The position numbers and the translations under genes were made by a program. From Candidatus Parvarchaeota archaeon (GTDB taxonomy: Archaea > Micrarchaeota > Micrarchaeia > Anstonellales > VGKX01), in NCBI GenBank assembly GCA_016866895.1, contig VGKX01000006.1, forward strand, positions 1-17,786: a stretch of DNA of 17,786 nucleotides, in the 5' to 3' direction. A model generated the notes under the pieces. It made no database searches. It worked only from the letters and a program-made list of their open reading frames with translations, and had not been told where the DNA came from. This document shows positions 7,220 through 13,948 of the stretch, piece after piece. How positions within the stretch are numbered: position 1 is the stretch's first letter; each line of letters starts with the position of its first letter.

Positions 7220-8530
7220 CTAGGTGGCAGGATAATTAACTGCCTTCACGCTGTTTATCTGCAGTATCTGGTCTGAGACTGCCAGGGCGTCTATTGTCAC
7301 AGGCAAAGTGAATAGCTGCGTGTTGGCAAGCACTGTGGCGTTTGTTGGCCCCTGGAAAATTTCATAGGCTTTGCCATCTGAGGCATTGAACTTTCCAGAC
7401 AAGCCAACAAGAACCTTGTTTGTCGTTTCTACCTTAGCCCCGTTTATGCCTGCGGACTGCAGATAGTTGGTTAGCGCAACGATTGCCTCGCCCTGGTTTT
7501 GTGAGGACGTTTGATTTTCATCTGTCGCATTAGTGCCCGGCATTGTTGCGGCAAAGTTTGATTCCAAATCAAAAGTTACAATCGAATCTGGAAAAACTGG
7601 GCCAAGTGAGGAAAGCGAGTTTGAAGCCTGCTCCCTGTCTATAAACGAATCCTGGACGCTTGCAAAATCCGCAGAAATGGATGCAAGATATGAAAGGTTG
7701 GCTGATTGCAGCTGGGCGATTTGCTGTGCCGAGGCAGGCAGAGAAAATTCAATATATGATTTTGGAGAGTACTTGATGTTTTGTGCCCCAGTGTCTGAAA
7801 GATTTGCCTCAAGCTCGCTGCGCTTTACCCGCGTGCGCGATTCAAATGGAACCTTTGCAACCACACTTGAGCCTTGGGTTAGAAGGATTGGCAGTGTTGT
7901 CTCAAATACAACCCTTTGCGGCATGATTGAGACCTGCCCGAACCTTGCAAGCTGGTACTGCCCGGTTGTTGGAACAAGCTGCGCCTCTGCGCTAAAACTA
8001 AGCGGTATTGTATCCCCTTCCCTGAACCTTGGGGAGAACTGCTGGAAAATGCCAGATGGGATTACCTCATGGGCCTGGCCGTCTGAAGACTTGAGTGTGA
8101 GGGTGCCGGAAAACTCAATTTGCGCCTTGGCAAAGGTTGTGACATTAATCCCTGAAAATGCCCGTGACGCCTCCTGCAGCTTTGACGATGAAACAAGATT
8201 GATGAGCATTGATTTGTTGTCAGGAATTACGGCATAAGTGGCAATGCCCTGCCCTATAAGGGCATCTTTAATTTTTGCGGCTTTTTCAATGTCAGGGCCG
8301 GCCACATAAAGCACCGCGTCAAAAGAGGAAAGCGTCCCGTTTGCAATTATTGTGCCTGTAATAACCTGTGGCTTGCCTTCGCCGGGGGCTGGGGATGCCT
8401 GGCCCTGGTTGTTTTGGCTGGCGCTTCCCCCAAGAAAACCAAGGGCGATTGTCTCAAAAATAAAGGCGCCAATGACCAGGAAAACAAATATCTTAAGGCC
8501 GTTTTGTCTTAGTTGGTTTTTAATGTCCAT
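7220..8530 (-). CDS. Single-anchor extracytoplasmic protein with repeated units
   Basis: Not recognised as a named family. The 436-residue protein has a short basic N-terminus, one membrane segment (about 13-34), a Gln/Gly/Pro linker (about 37-55) and a large domain presumably outside the cell. That region holds eight N-glycosylation sequons (NGT, NVT, NLS twice, NAT twice, NQT, NAS). I see three similar helix-strand units: about 81-125 (KIKDALIGQGI then SMLINL), 234-275 (SELEANLSDTGA then YIEFSL) and 345-380 (IVALTNYLQSAGI then KVLVGL). The first and third are each followed by a similar strand region (SSDGQAHEV, ASDGKAYEI). The units recall ferredoxin-like folds such as those in SecD extracytoplasmic domains, which is inference. 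The start is ATG 8530, six bases after GGGTGA (8536-8541); a GTG at 8539 overlaps that site. Confidence 0.82.
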   Translation of the reverse strand: MDIKNQLRQNGLKIFVFLVIGAFIFETIALGFLGGSASQNNQGQASPAPGEGKPQVITGTIIANGTLSSFDAVLYVAGPDIEKAAKIKDALIGQGIATYAVIPDNKSMLINLVSSSKLQEASRAFSGINVTTFAKAQIEFSGTLTLKSSDGQAHEVIPSGIFQQFSPRFREGDTIPLSFSAEAQLVPTTGQYQLARFGQVSIMPQRVVFETTLPILLTQGSSVVAKVPFESRTRVKRSELEANLSDTGAQNIKYSPKSYIEFSLPASAQQIAQLQSANLSYLASISADFASVQDSFIDREQASNSLSSLGPVFPDSIVTFDLESNFAATMPGTNATDENQTSSQNQGEAIVALTNYLQSAGINGAKVETTNKVLVGLSGKFNASDGKAYEIFQGPTNATVLANTQLFTLPVTIDALAVSDQILQINSVKAVNYPAT

Positions 8531-8662
8531 AAACTTCACCCATGAATTTGAGTTGGATTAGGTATTCAACAGGGCTGCAAAAGACTGGATGGATGGCTGG
8601 TTTCTTCAATACATTTAAGAAATTGACATGCGCATAAAATAGCTGCTTTCCAGATAGCTTAA

Positions 8663-8678
8663 TTGCTACAAATAGCAA
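8663..8678. repeat. Perfect 6-bp stem inverted repeat upstream of the FKBP gene
   Basis: TTGCTA, loop CAAA, TAGCAA. It lies in the 199-base gap between two divergent genes, about 50 bases before the FKBP start. It may be a protein-binding site, or a hairpin in the leader if transcription starts from the TATA-like CATAAAATAG near 8634. The rest of the gap shows no gene. Confidence 0.45.
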
Positions 8679-8718
8679 GTCAGGGCATTAGTAATTGTGA
8701 TTTCAGATTTATAAGCTT

Positions 8719-8724
8719 GGTGAT
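8719..8724 (+). promoter_or_regulatory. Ribosome binding site of the FKBP gene
   Basis: GGTGAT with a 5-base gap to the ATG at 8730, the best-placed archaeal-type site in the window. Confidence 0.7.
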
Positions 8725-8729
8725 ATTGT

Positions 8730-9479
8730 ATGGTTATAGCTCAGGAGCGAAATGGCAGTGGGAAGAATCCATCCAAGGGAAGTTTTGTCCGCATAAGCTA
8801 CAGCGGCTATGCAGCTTCTTCAAACGCGATATTTGACACCACGTTTGAGGAGGATGCAAGGGCCAGCGGAGTGTTTGACCCCAACGGAAAGTACGGGCCA
8901 GCCCTTGCGGTCTTTGGAAACGGGCATCTGATGGCTGGAGTGGAAAGGCAGCTTGCCACAATGAAGGAGGGGGAAATGAGGGAATTTGAGCTTGAGCCCA
9001 CAGATGCCTTTGGCGTCAAGTCGCAGCAGCTAGTCAGGATTGTCCCGCTTTCCACGTTCAAAAAAAACAACGTGATGCCGCAGCCAGGGCAGACACTTGA
9101 GATTGATGGGAGGCTTGCACTTGTCAAAAGCGTTACTTCCGGAAGAGTGCTTGTTGATTTCAACCACCCGCTTGCAGGAGAGAGGATAAGATACAAGCTT
9201 CGGCTTGACAAGGTTTTGTCAGCCCCGATTGAGAAGATTGCAGCACTCATGGAACTAAACAACATCAGATGCGAGGCGGCTGTTGATGAAAAGAACGAAA
9301 AGAAGCTCACACTTGAGTTTTCCCAGCCTGAAAACATGCAGGAGTATGAGATGAAAAAGAGGCTTTTAATTGACGGGATAAAAAAATTCGTGCCCGAAAT
9401 CGAGGAGATTGGCGTCAAGGAAAGTTTTAGCACAAAAAGTGCGGATTCCAAGCAGGCAGAGACAGAAAAGAAAAATTAA
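8730..9479 (+). CDS. FKBP/SlyD-type peptidyl-prolyl cis-trans isomerase, long archaeal form
   Basis: Speeds cis-trans isomerisation of X-Pro bonds and acts as a folding chaperone; no signal peptide is visible, so it is cytoplasmic. The 249-residue protein has an FKBP fold (about 17-95) starting FVRISYSGY, with the insert-in-flap segment (about 97-145) containing MPQPGQTLEIDGR, then VDFNHPLAG (142-150), the hallmark of SlyD-like FKBPs. A charged C-terminal extension (about 160-249) is typical of the long archaeal type and has no known catalytic role. The strand from 33 to 60 includes an insertion (TTFEEDARASGVFDPNGKYG) between IFDTT and PALAVFG, also usual in the archaeal form. Start is fixed by GGTGAT. 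Confidence 0.93.
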   Translation: MVIAQERNGSGKNPSKGSFVRISYSGYAASSNAIFDTTFEEDARASGVFDPNGKYGPALAVFGNGHLMAGVERQLATMKEGEMREFELEPTDAFGVKSQQLVRIVPLSTFKKNNVMPQPGQTLEIDGRLALVKSVTSGRVLVDFNHPLAGERIRYKLRLDKVLSAPIEKIAALMELNNIRCEAAVDEKNEKKLTLEFSQPENMQEYEMKKRLLIDGIKKFVPEIEEIGVKESFSTKSADSKQAETEKKN

Positions 9480-9601
9480 TCAAATTATCAATAGCCCCAG
9501 CCAATCCTGATATTCGCCATGAGAGCCGACAAATGAGAAGTGCCTTCATCTTGAGTCCTCAAATGGCTTGCATGCAATCCCGCTCCCACTACATTCTCAA
9601 T
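9480..9601. other. Gap between convergent genes
   Basis: 122 bases between the FKBP stop and the end of the small minus-strand gene. I see no gene, tRNA or strong hairpin here. Confidence 0.4.
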
Positions 9602-9826
9602 TTAGAAACTGATGCGCTCGACAGAAAGCAGGCTTGCCTGCGGAGCCAGGTTGCAAACCGACTCCTGGAAAGCCGACGTCTGGCCTTGCATGTATCCTGC
9701 TTTCTCGAATTCTAGGTATGTGGAGTCAGCTATCTTGGTTATCCTTGTTTTGTAGGAAGAAAGAAGTTTTGCAACCCTTCCAAGCTCCAAAAATGTCATC
9801 TTGTCAACCTGTATTTTCATTGCCAT
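9602..9826 (-). CDS. Small 74-residue protein, unknown function
   Basis: Not recognised. The start is well supported: GGTGAT (minus strand, 9831-9836) lies 4 bases before ATG 9826, and the palindromic TATA element CTTTATAAAG (9859-9868) is placed to start transcription near 9838. A second ATG two codons later (9820) is possible, with a 10-base gap. The sequence begins MAMKIQVDKMTFLELGRVAK, has a helical basic N-terminal half (SYKTRITKIADST), then a polar half ending in SVERISF. No membrane segment, zinc motif or secretion signal. It lies between two plus-strand genes and is transcribed alone. A frame on the opposite strand of similar length has no such signals. Confidence 0.65.
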   Translation of the reverse strand: MAMKIQVDKMTFLELGRVAKLLSSYKTRITKIADSTYLEFEKAGYMQGQTSAFQESVCNLAPQASLLSVERISF

Positions 9827-9858
9827 TCCAATCACCAGAAAAACTGGCAATTTTTAGG

Positions 9859-9868
9859 CTTTATAAAG
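9859..9868 (-). promoter_or_regulatory. TATA box of the small minus-strand gene
   Basis: CTTTATAAAG, a perfect palindrome, so the orientation is set by context. It lies 33-42 bases before ATG 9826 with GGTGAT between, giving a leader of about 12 bases. Confidence 0.6.
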
Positions 9869-9948
9869 GATGCAGGGAGTAGATTTCCAGTGAAGAGTGG
9901 CTGCTGCCAGAAAAATGTTCTTAATTCAGTTCTGATTTCAGAGAGCCG

Positions 9949-9967
9949 TTCCAATCATTGAATGGAA
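9949..9967. repeat. Imperfect 19-bp palindrome in a divergent control region
   Basis: TTCCAATCATTGAATGGAA pairs with itself except at the centre and one symmetric pair. It sits in the 211-base gap between two divergent genes, about 70 bases before the gene at 10038. It cannot be a normal terminator for either, so a repressor site is more likely. A TATA-like TTAATTAATAA follows at about 10007-10017. Confidence 0.4.
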
Positions 9968-10037
9968 CCGTGTTTTGTCCATAAAGAGAGATATTTGCGC
10001 ACTAGGATTAATTAATAAGGCCAACCAGATAAGTTAG

Positions 10038-11048
10038 GTGATTGCAATTAGTGGAGATGGCGTTCTGGTGATGCTTTGCTTTGAGCCAAATCAGAAAGAA
10101 ACGTCTTTTGTAGCAAATGCAATAAAAAGCCTAGAAGACAAAGGGCATAAATTCAATGGCCGGTTGATGTCATACAAATCTGGGCAGTTGGAGGAGAAAT
10201 GCTCAGTAGAACAGGCGATAGAGGTTATATCAAGTGAAGGTGGCATTGCTGAGTTTGATAGCAAAGGAATGTGGTTTGAACTCCAGATAATGCCTAAAAC
10301 TTTTGAAAAAAAGATTTGGGAAATACGACTTGTAGCTCTAAACAGTTTTTTTGATCCAAACCGCTCGCAAGGGCTGAATAAGAATGATCCAAAGGAAAAA
10401 TGCATTGAGCGAAGCAATAATTTCATAGATATCGCAAAGACGGTTTGGAATGCACCTGGCATGATTCCTAATTATGGCATAGGCTGGCACTGGTATTCAC
10501 GTTCAGAGGTTGTGCCTGATGATAAGATAATTGAGAGCATGGAGTATCCGAACAGCTGGTGGATAAATTTTTATGGTGAAAAGCTTGTGGATAAATTTGG
10601 TGCAGAAAGGCTCAAAATCTATGAAACCTCTAAAGGAAAGTGGCCGATGTATAGAGTAGAAAAACTCAGAAATGGCGTCCTGACTTTAAATGGACCTACT
10701 CCATTTGTGCCACTTTACCATGAGACACCAGTAAGGGAGTTGAATGAGATTATTGAAGCGTGGAAAATCGAAGAGATAGTAGAAAAATACATCGAGGATG
10801 CGTGCGAACAGCTAGTAAACAAAGGAACCATAAAAAAATATTGGGATGTGAGTTTCAACAGATTTTGGTACGAAAACATAAGGCCTTGGTACTGTTTAGC
10901 CTATTCGGATGGAAAAACAAATAGATACGCGGAGGCGCGAGTGCAAGTATTTGAATTCAAAGATATCGATGGTGATAAGATTAAGGCGGCTGCGATAAAA
11001 CTTATACGCGAGCAGATAAAACGCAATGTGGATAGGCTAAAGCTATAA
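10038..11048 (+). CDS. Hypothetical Trp-rich protein, possibly acquired
   Basis: Not recognised. The protein is 336 residues with 12 tryptophans, many in the middle (GWHWYS, SWWINF, PWYCL). It has no signal peptide or membrane segment, and a Lys/Arg-rich helix at the C-terminus. Its base composition is clearly richer in A/T than the flanking genes, and its codon choice differs (many ATA, AAA, GAA), which suggests transfer from elsewhere. The start is GTG 10038, directly after an in-frame TAG and about 27 bases after TTAATTAATAA, giving a leaderless mRNA. ATG 10071, starting MLCFEPNQKE, is a reasonable alternative. It is alone between the small minus-strand gene and the MFS gene. The general look (single, A/T-rich, aromatic) resembles accessory defence or immunity genes, but nothing specific supports that. 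Confidence 0.75.
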   Translation: MIAISGDGVLVMLCFEPNQKETSFVANAIKSLEDKGHKFNGRLMSYKSGQLEEKCSVEQAIEVISSEGGIAEFDSKGMWFELQIMPKTFEKKIWEIRLVALNSFFDPNRSQGLNKNDPKEKCIERSNNFIDIAKTVWNAPGMIPNYGIGWHWYSRSEVVPDDKIIESMEYPNSWWINFYGEKLVDKFGAERLKIYETSKGKWPMYRVEKLRNGVLTLNGPTPFVPLYHETPVRELNEIIEAWKIEEIVEKYIEDACEQLVNKGTIKKYWDVSFNRFWYENIRPWYCLAYSDGKTNRYAEARVQVFEFKDIDGDKIKAAAIKLIREQIKRNVDRLKL

Positions 11049-11121
11049 GCGCAGGCAGAATATGAATAAAGCTTCACAGATATTTTTAATTCTGCACGCT
11101 TAATACAATAGCGACCCGATT

Positions 11122-12573
11122 ATGGAAGTAGAATCAAAAAAACCTAGTCTTGAAAGAAGGGATAGACAAAATCCACCAGGCACCAGTAAAGATTTGGACA
11201 ACTCGATTTACGACGGGGTTGCTTTTTCAGTCAGCGCAGGCATCGGCGACAACTACATACCAGCGGCTGCCATACTAAATGGTGCCGGGGCGCTGCAAGT
11301 AGGGCTGCTTTCAGCCATTCCGCAGTTCATAGGCTCGCTTTTGCAGTTCCTTTCATTTCCACTCATGCGCAGGATTGGCAGCAGAAAGGCAATGGTGCTT
11401 GGCGGGGTGGCTTTGCAGTCAATTAGCTGGCTTGCAGTTGCCGCAACCATGTTTTACCCAGGGGAGCTTTCATTTTGGGTAATGCTTGGCGCGTTTTCAC
11501 TTGGGGTTGGGATAAGCCTTATGGTAAACCCAGCCTGGGCCTCGTGGATTGCAGACTTGGTGCCGGAAAACCAGCGGCCTCATTTTTTTGCCTCAAGGAA
11601 CAGGCTCATGAACCTTGCCTTGTTTGTTTCCACTTTTGCAGCAGGCATAATGCTTAGGGACTTGAGTGCAAGCCTAGGTGTCAGGATTGCCTTTGCACTT
11701 ATTTTTCTTGCAGCATTTTTGGCAAGGGCTTTGACATATTATTTCCACAACAAGGTGAGTGAGCCGGAGTTTCGCCCAATGATGATGCACGAAGTGCACC
11801 TCAAGCACCTGTTTTTGCTGCCTGCATACAAAAAAGAGCTGACTTTCCTGATTTTCATCAGCCTGATGAATTTTGCCACCCAGGTTGCTTCCCCGTTTTT
11901 CACGCCATACATGCTGCAAAGCCTCGGCTTTGACCTTGCGGGAATTGGATTTGTAAGTGCGGTTGCAATAATTGTCAAGGTTGCAAGCCTGCCTTACTGG
12001 GGCTCCATGATTGACAGGTTTGGCAACAAGAAGGTGCTTGCAGTCTGTTCCGTTGGCGCCGCATTGGTCCCTGCAATTTGGCTTTTGTCAAGGGATTTTT
12101 ACCACATCCTGATTTTCAACGCATTTTCCGGTTTTGTCTGGGCCGGCTTTGACCTTTGCGCATTCAACTATCTTCTCTCATCCGTGTCAAGGGAGCTGCG
12201 AGCCTCATATGTTTCTAAATACAACCTTTTCAACGGGTTTTTGTACACTGCAGGCAGCCTTGCAGGGGGAATTGCCATTTCAAGCATTGGGAACTCGCTG
12301 CTGTTTGGCTTTGCCGCGATTCCCGTAATTTTCATAGCCTCAACTGTGATGAGGCTTTCTGTGTCCCTTGCGCTTTTGCCCCGGATACCGGAAAAGGAGC
12401 TTCCAAGCACGCACACCGAGAGGCACCTGCTTCTCAAAGTGCTTGCCGTGTATCCTGCCCAAGGCGCCATAATGACTGTAATGCATGGCTGGAACATAAC
12501 ACACAGAGTCATTGACGCAGGCAAAAGCACCGGGATGAAATTCATCCACAACGTCGGCTCGCTGAAAAAATAG
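11122..12573 (+). CDS. Major facilitator superfamily transporter
   Basis: A 483-residue polytopic membrane protein, the usual MFS size, with about 12 hydrophobic segments in two halves. The charged N-terminal 28 residues are cytoplasmic. The loop between segments 2 and 3 carries the conserved basic motif (LMRRIGSRKAMVLGG, about 75-90), repeated in the second half as MIDRFGNKKVLAV (about 296-308). The stretch WASWIADLVPENQRPHFFAS (about 140-159) is typical of a group of MFS proteins found in archaea and bacteria without assigned substrate. Drug or metabolite export is likely for the family, but substrate is unknown. The C-terminus has a longer polar tail (about 430-483). The ATG at 11122 has no ribosome binding site and could be leaderless behind a TATA-like CTTAATACAA near 11100. 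Confidence 0.92.
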   Translation: MEVESKKPSLERRDRQNPPGTSKDLDNSIYDGVAFSVSAGIGDNYIPAAAILNGAGALQVGLLSAIPQFIGSLLQFLSFPLMRRIGSRKAMVLGGVALQSISWLAVAATMFYPGELSFWVMLGAFSLGVGISLMVNPAWASWIADLVPENQRPHFFASRNRLMNLALFVSTFAAGIMLRDLSASLGVRIAFALIFLAAFLARALTYYFHNKVSEPEFRPMMMHEVHLKHLFLLPAYKKELTFLIFISLMNFATQVASPFFTPYMLQSLGFDLAGIGFVSAVAIIVKVASLPYWGSMIDRFGNKKVLAVCSVGAALVPAIWLLSRDFYHILIFNAFSGFVWAGFDLCAFNYLLSSVSRELRASYVSKYNLFNGFLYTAGSLAGGIAISSIGNSLLFGFAAIPVIFIASTVMRLSVSLALLPRIPEKELPSTHTERHLLLKVLAVYPAQGAIMTVMHGWNITHRVIDAGKSTGMKFIHNVGSLKK

Positions 12574-12623
12574 CGAATCGTGATTGTCGTATTTAATGGA
12601 AAATTATATTAAGGGAGCCCGCG

Positions 12624-12630
12624 CTATAAT
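12624..12630 (+). promoter_or_regulatory. TATA-like element for the gene at 12662
   Basis: CTATAAT, centred about 35 bases before ATG 12662, followed by a partial ribosome binding site (GGTGT, about 12653-12657). Confidence 0.4.
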
Positions 12631-12661
12631 GTGAGTGAAAAGAGAATAGTGCGGTGTTTGC

Positions 12662-13468
12662 ATGAGTTCACAAAAAATAGTGCCCATGAACAAGCAGGTC
12701 ATATATAAAGCCCTTAATAATAAACCATTTTCAGCAAGCGCAAAGAGTCTTGAACAACAGCTTGAAGTTGGGGCTGTCATGCTTGAAAGGAATAACACCT
12801 TTAACAAAGCGTTTTTACCAGACCTTCTTCCCGCTTCAATACTTCCGCATGCAAGAATGGAACAGAGAACCGGAAATCTCGAGCTTGCAAAAACATATTA
12901 TATATACAGTATAAGCAGCAACCCACTGCCGCCTTTAGGCTACAGCCCGATTTATTTTATGCAGGGGGTTGGCAGGGGAGAAAAGCTTGCCACACCTGAT
13001 ATTAAAGCCATTCACACAAGGCTTTCATGTGTTAAGCAGCTTGATGTTTCAGAGCTATATGCCCACAACCAGATAGCAAGGGCGTTCTCCACATTTTTGG
13101 AAAGGCTGCATTTTATTAATAAAACAGCAAATTCGGCAAAGCCAAAAATGACAATAAAACTTTCGCTTGTACAGTTAATTAGTAAATATGAAAGCGAAGG
13201 CAGGTTTTTCCTGGATGCAGTTGTTTCAGAATCTTTTGCAAGTTTGAAACTTGCGATTCTGATGAAACTTGATATTGAGGGCAACACTGACAATTTTAAT
13301 GTGCTGCTTGCAAGTGCGGCAAAATCGTTCAAGCGAAAGGCACTTGCACTCGAAGAGCTCAAAAAGAGAGTAGGGGATAAAATAATTGATGAATTAAACT
13401 ATGGCGAAGCGATAAAAACAGCAAGGGAAATTGAAAAGGTCTTAAATGAGCTAGCCAAAACTGTTTGA
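12662..13468 (+). CDS. Hypothetical protein, mainly helical
   Basis: Not recognised. It is a 268-residue soluble protein without signal peptide or membrane segment. The first 120 residues are mixed (a Gly/Pro patch around LPPLGYSPIYFMQGVGRG). From about 120 to the end it is strongly helical with Lys/Glu/Ala-rich stretches, the last 50 residues (KSFKRKALALEELKKR onward) having coiled-coil character. One cysteine (in RLSCVKQ). Codon choice is closer to that of the 6054-7130 gene than to the metabolic genes. Its TGA is directly followed by the end of pth2 on the other strand, with no gap. It follows the MFS gene by 88 bases but has its own TATA-like element, so shared function is not implied. 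Confidence 0.7.
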   Translation: MSSQKIVPMNKQVIYKALNNKPFSASAKSLEQQLEVGAVMLERNNTFNKAFLPDLLPASILPHARMEQRTGNLELAKTYYIYSISSNPLPPLGYSPIYFMQGVGRGEKLATPDIKAIHTRLSCVKQLDVSELYAHNQIARAFSTFLERLHFINKTANSAKPKMTIKLSLVQLISKYESEGRFFLDAVVSESFASLKLAILMKLDIEGNTDNFNVLLASAAKSFKRKALALEELKKRVGDKIIDELNYGEAIKTAREIEKVLNELAKTV

Positions 13469-13819
13469 TTAGAGAAGCTTCAGCTCGCCTGTGAACTTGT
13501 CAATCTCCTGCGCGTTCCAGGGGCCTGCCGCAAAGCAGGTTGCAGTGCCAGGGGCAAGCTGCGTCATGCCGGCATCCTGCACAAGGGCGCAGGGCACGGC
13601 CCTTTTCATTTTTTCATACAGGCCAAAAAATTCAGCCTCGTTTTCCACCTTGACGACTATTTTTTTCTGCCCGGCGTCCTCCCAGGCTTTTGCAGTCTTT
13701 TTGTCTTTTGACAAAACTTTTATGTAGCCAAGCACTGCTGCATGCCCAACCTGCCCAGCCAGTTTTCCCTTGCCCATCCCCAGGTCGTTTCTGACCACTA
13801 TCACCTGCTTGAGTTCCAT
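13469..13819 (-). CDS. pth2: Peptidyl-tRNA hydrolase, archaeal/eukaryotic type (Pth2)
   Basis: Frees tRNA from peptidyl-tRNAs that drop off the ribosome. The 116-residue product has the family length and motifs: VIVVRNDLGMGKGKLAGQVGHAAV (residues 6-29; shown here in two parts, GMGKGK and GQVGHAAV) and QDAGMTQLAPGTAT (81-94), with the conserved Lys, His and Asp of the active-site region. The start at ATG 13819 gives MELKQVIVVR. A longer frame reaching 13846 uses a non-ATG codon and would absorb the ribosome binding site AGGTG (about 13828-13832). The gene ends head-on against the 12662-13468 gene with no bases between the two stop codons. Upstream lies a duplicated 12-base motif and the divergent nurA gene. 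Confidence 0.95.
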   Translation of the reverse strand: MELKQVIVVRNDLGMGKGKLAGQVGHAAVLGYIKVLSKDKKTAKAWEDAGQKKIVVKVENEAEFFGLYEKMKRAVPCALVQDAGMTQLAPGTATCFAAGPWNAQEIDKFTGELKLL

Positions 13820-13854
13820 GTTAAATGCACCTATAATTATTGCCAAACCGGCGG

Positions 13855-13881
13855 TTGATTTGTATTGGATTGATTTGTATT
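13855..13881 (-). repeat. Duplicated 12-base motif between pth2 and nurA
   Basis: TTGATTTGTATT occurs at 13855-13866 and again at 13870-13881, a 15-base period. On the minus strand it reads AATACAAATCAA. The nearer copy is about 40 bases upstream of the pth2 ATG, in the position of a promoter element with the ribosome binding site after it. A 129-base gap (13820-13948) holds both divergent promoters and no gene. Confidence 0.5.
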
Positions 13882-13917
13882 ATTTTGCATTATCACTGGA
13901 ATATAGGCTTGGTAAGA

Positions 13918-13926
13918 TTTTTATGC
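13918..13926 (+). promoter_or_regulatory. TATA box of nurA
   Basis: TTTTTATGC centred about 27 bases before ATG 13949 with no ribosome binding site between, suggesting a leaderless nurA transcript. Confidence 0.5.
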
Positions 13927-13948
13927 GTGTTCTGGCCAATTTTTGCTG

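Noticed and set aside
7533..8237. A 234-residue open frame on the plus strand
   Set aside because: Fully antisense to the 7220-8530 gene, which has a good ribosome binding site, membrane anchor and repeat structure; the plus frame has no start signals and an unlikely composition.
8807..9451. A 214-residue minus-strand open frame
   Set aside because: Lies opposite the clear FKBP gene; Ser/Phe-rich composition is typical of antisense translation.
9480..9601. Possible tRNA or C/D-box RNA in the gap after the FKBP gene
   Set aside because: No cloverleaf, and no properly spaced C and D boxes could be found by eye.
9634..9882. An 82-residue plus-strand frame over the small minus-strand gene
   Set aside because: No ribosome binding site or TATA element, while the minus-strand frame has both in correct positions.
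9949..9967. Palindrome as a transcription terminator
   Set aside because: Both flanking genes point away from it, so neither transcript should reach it.
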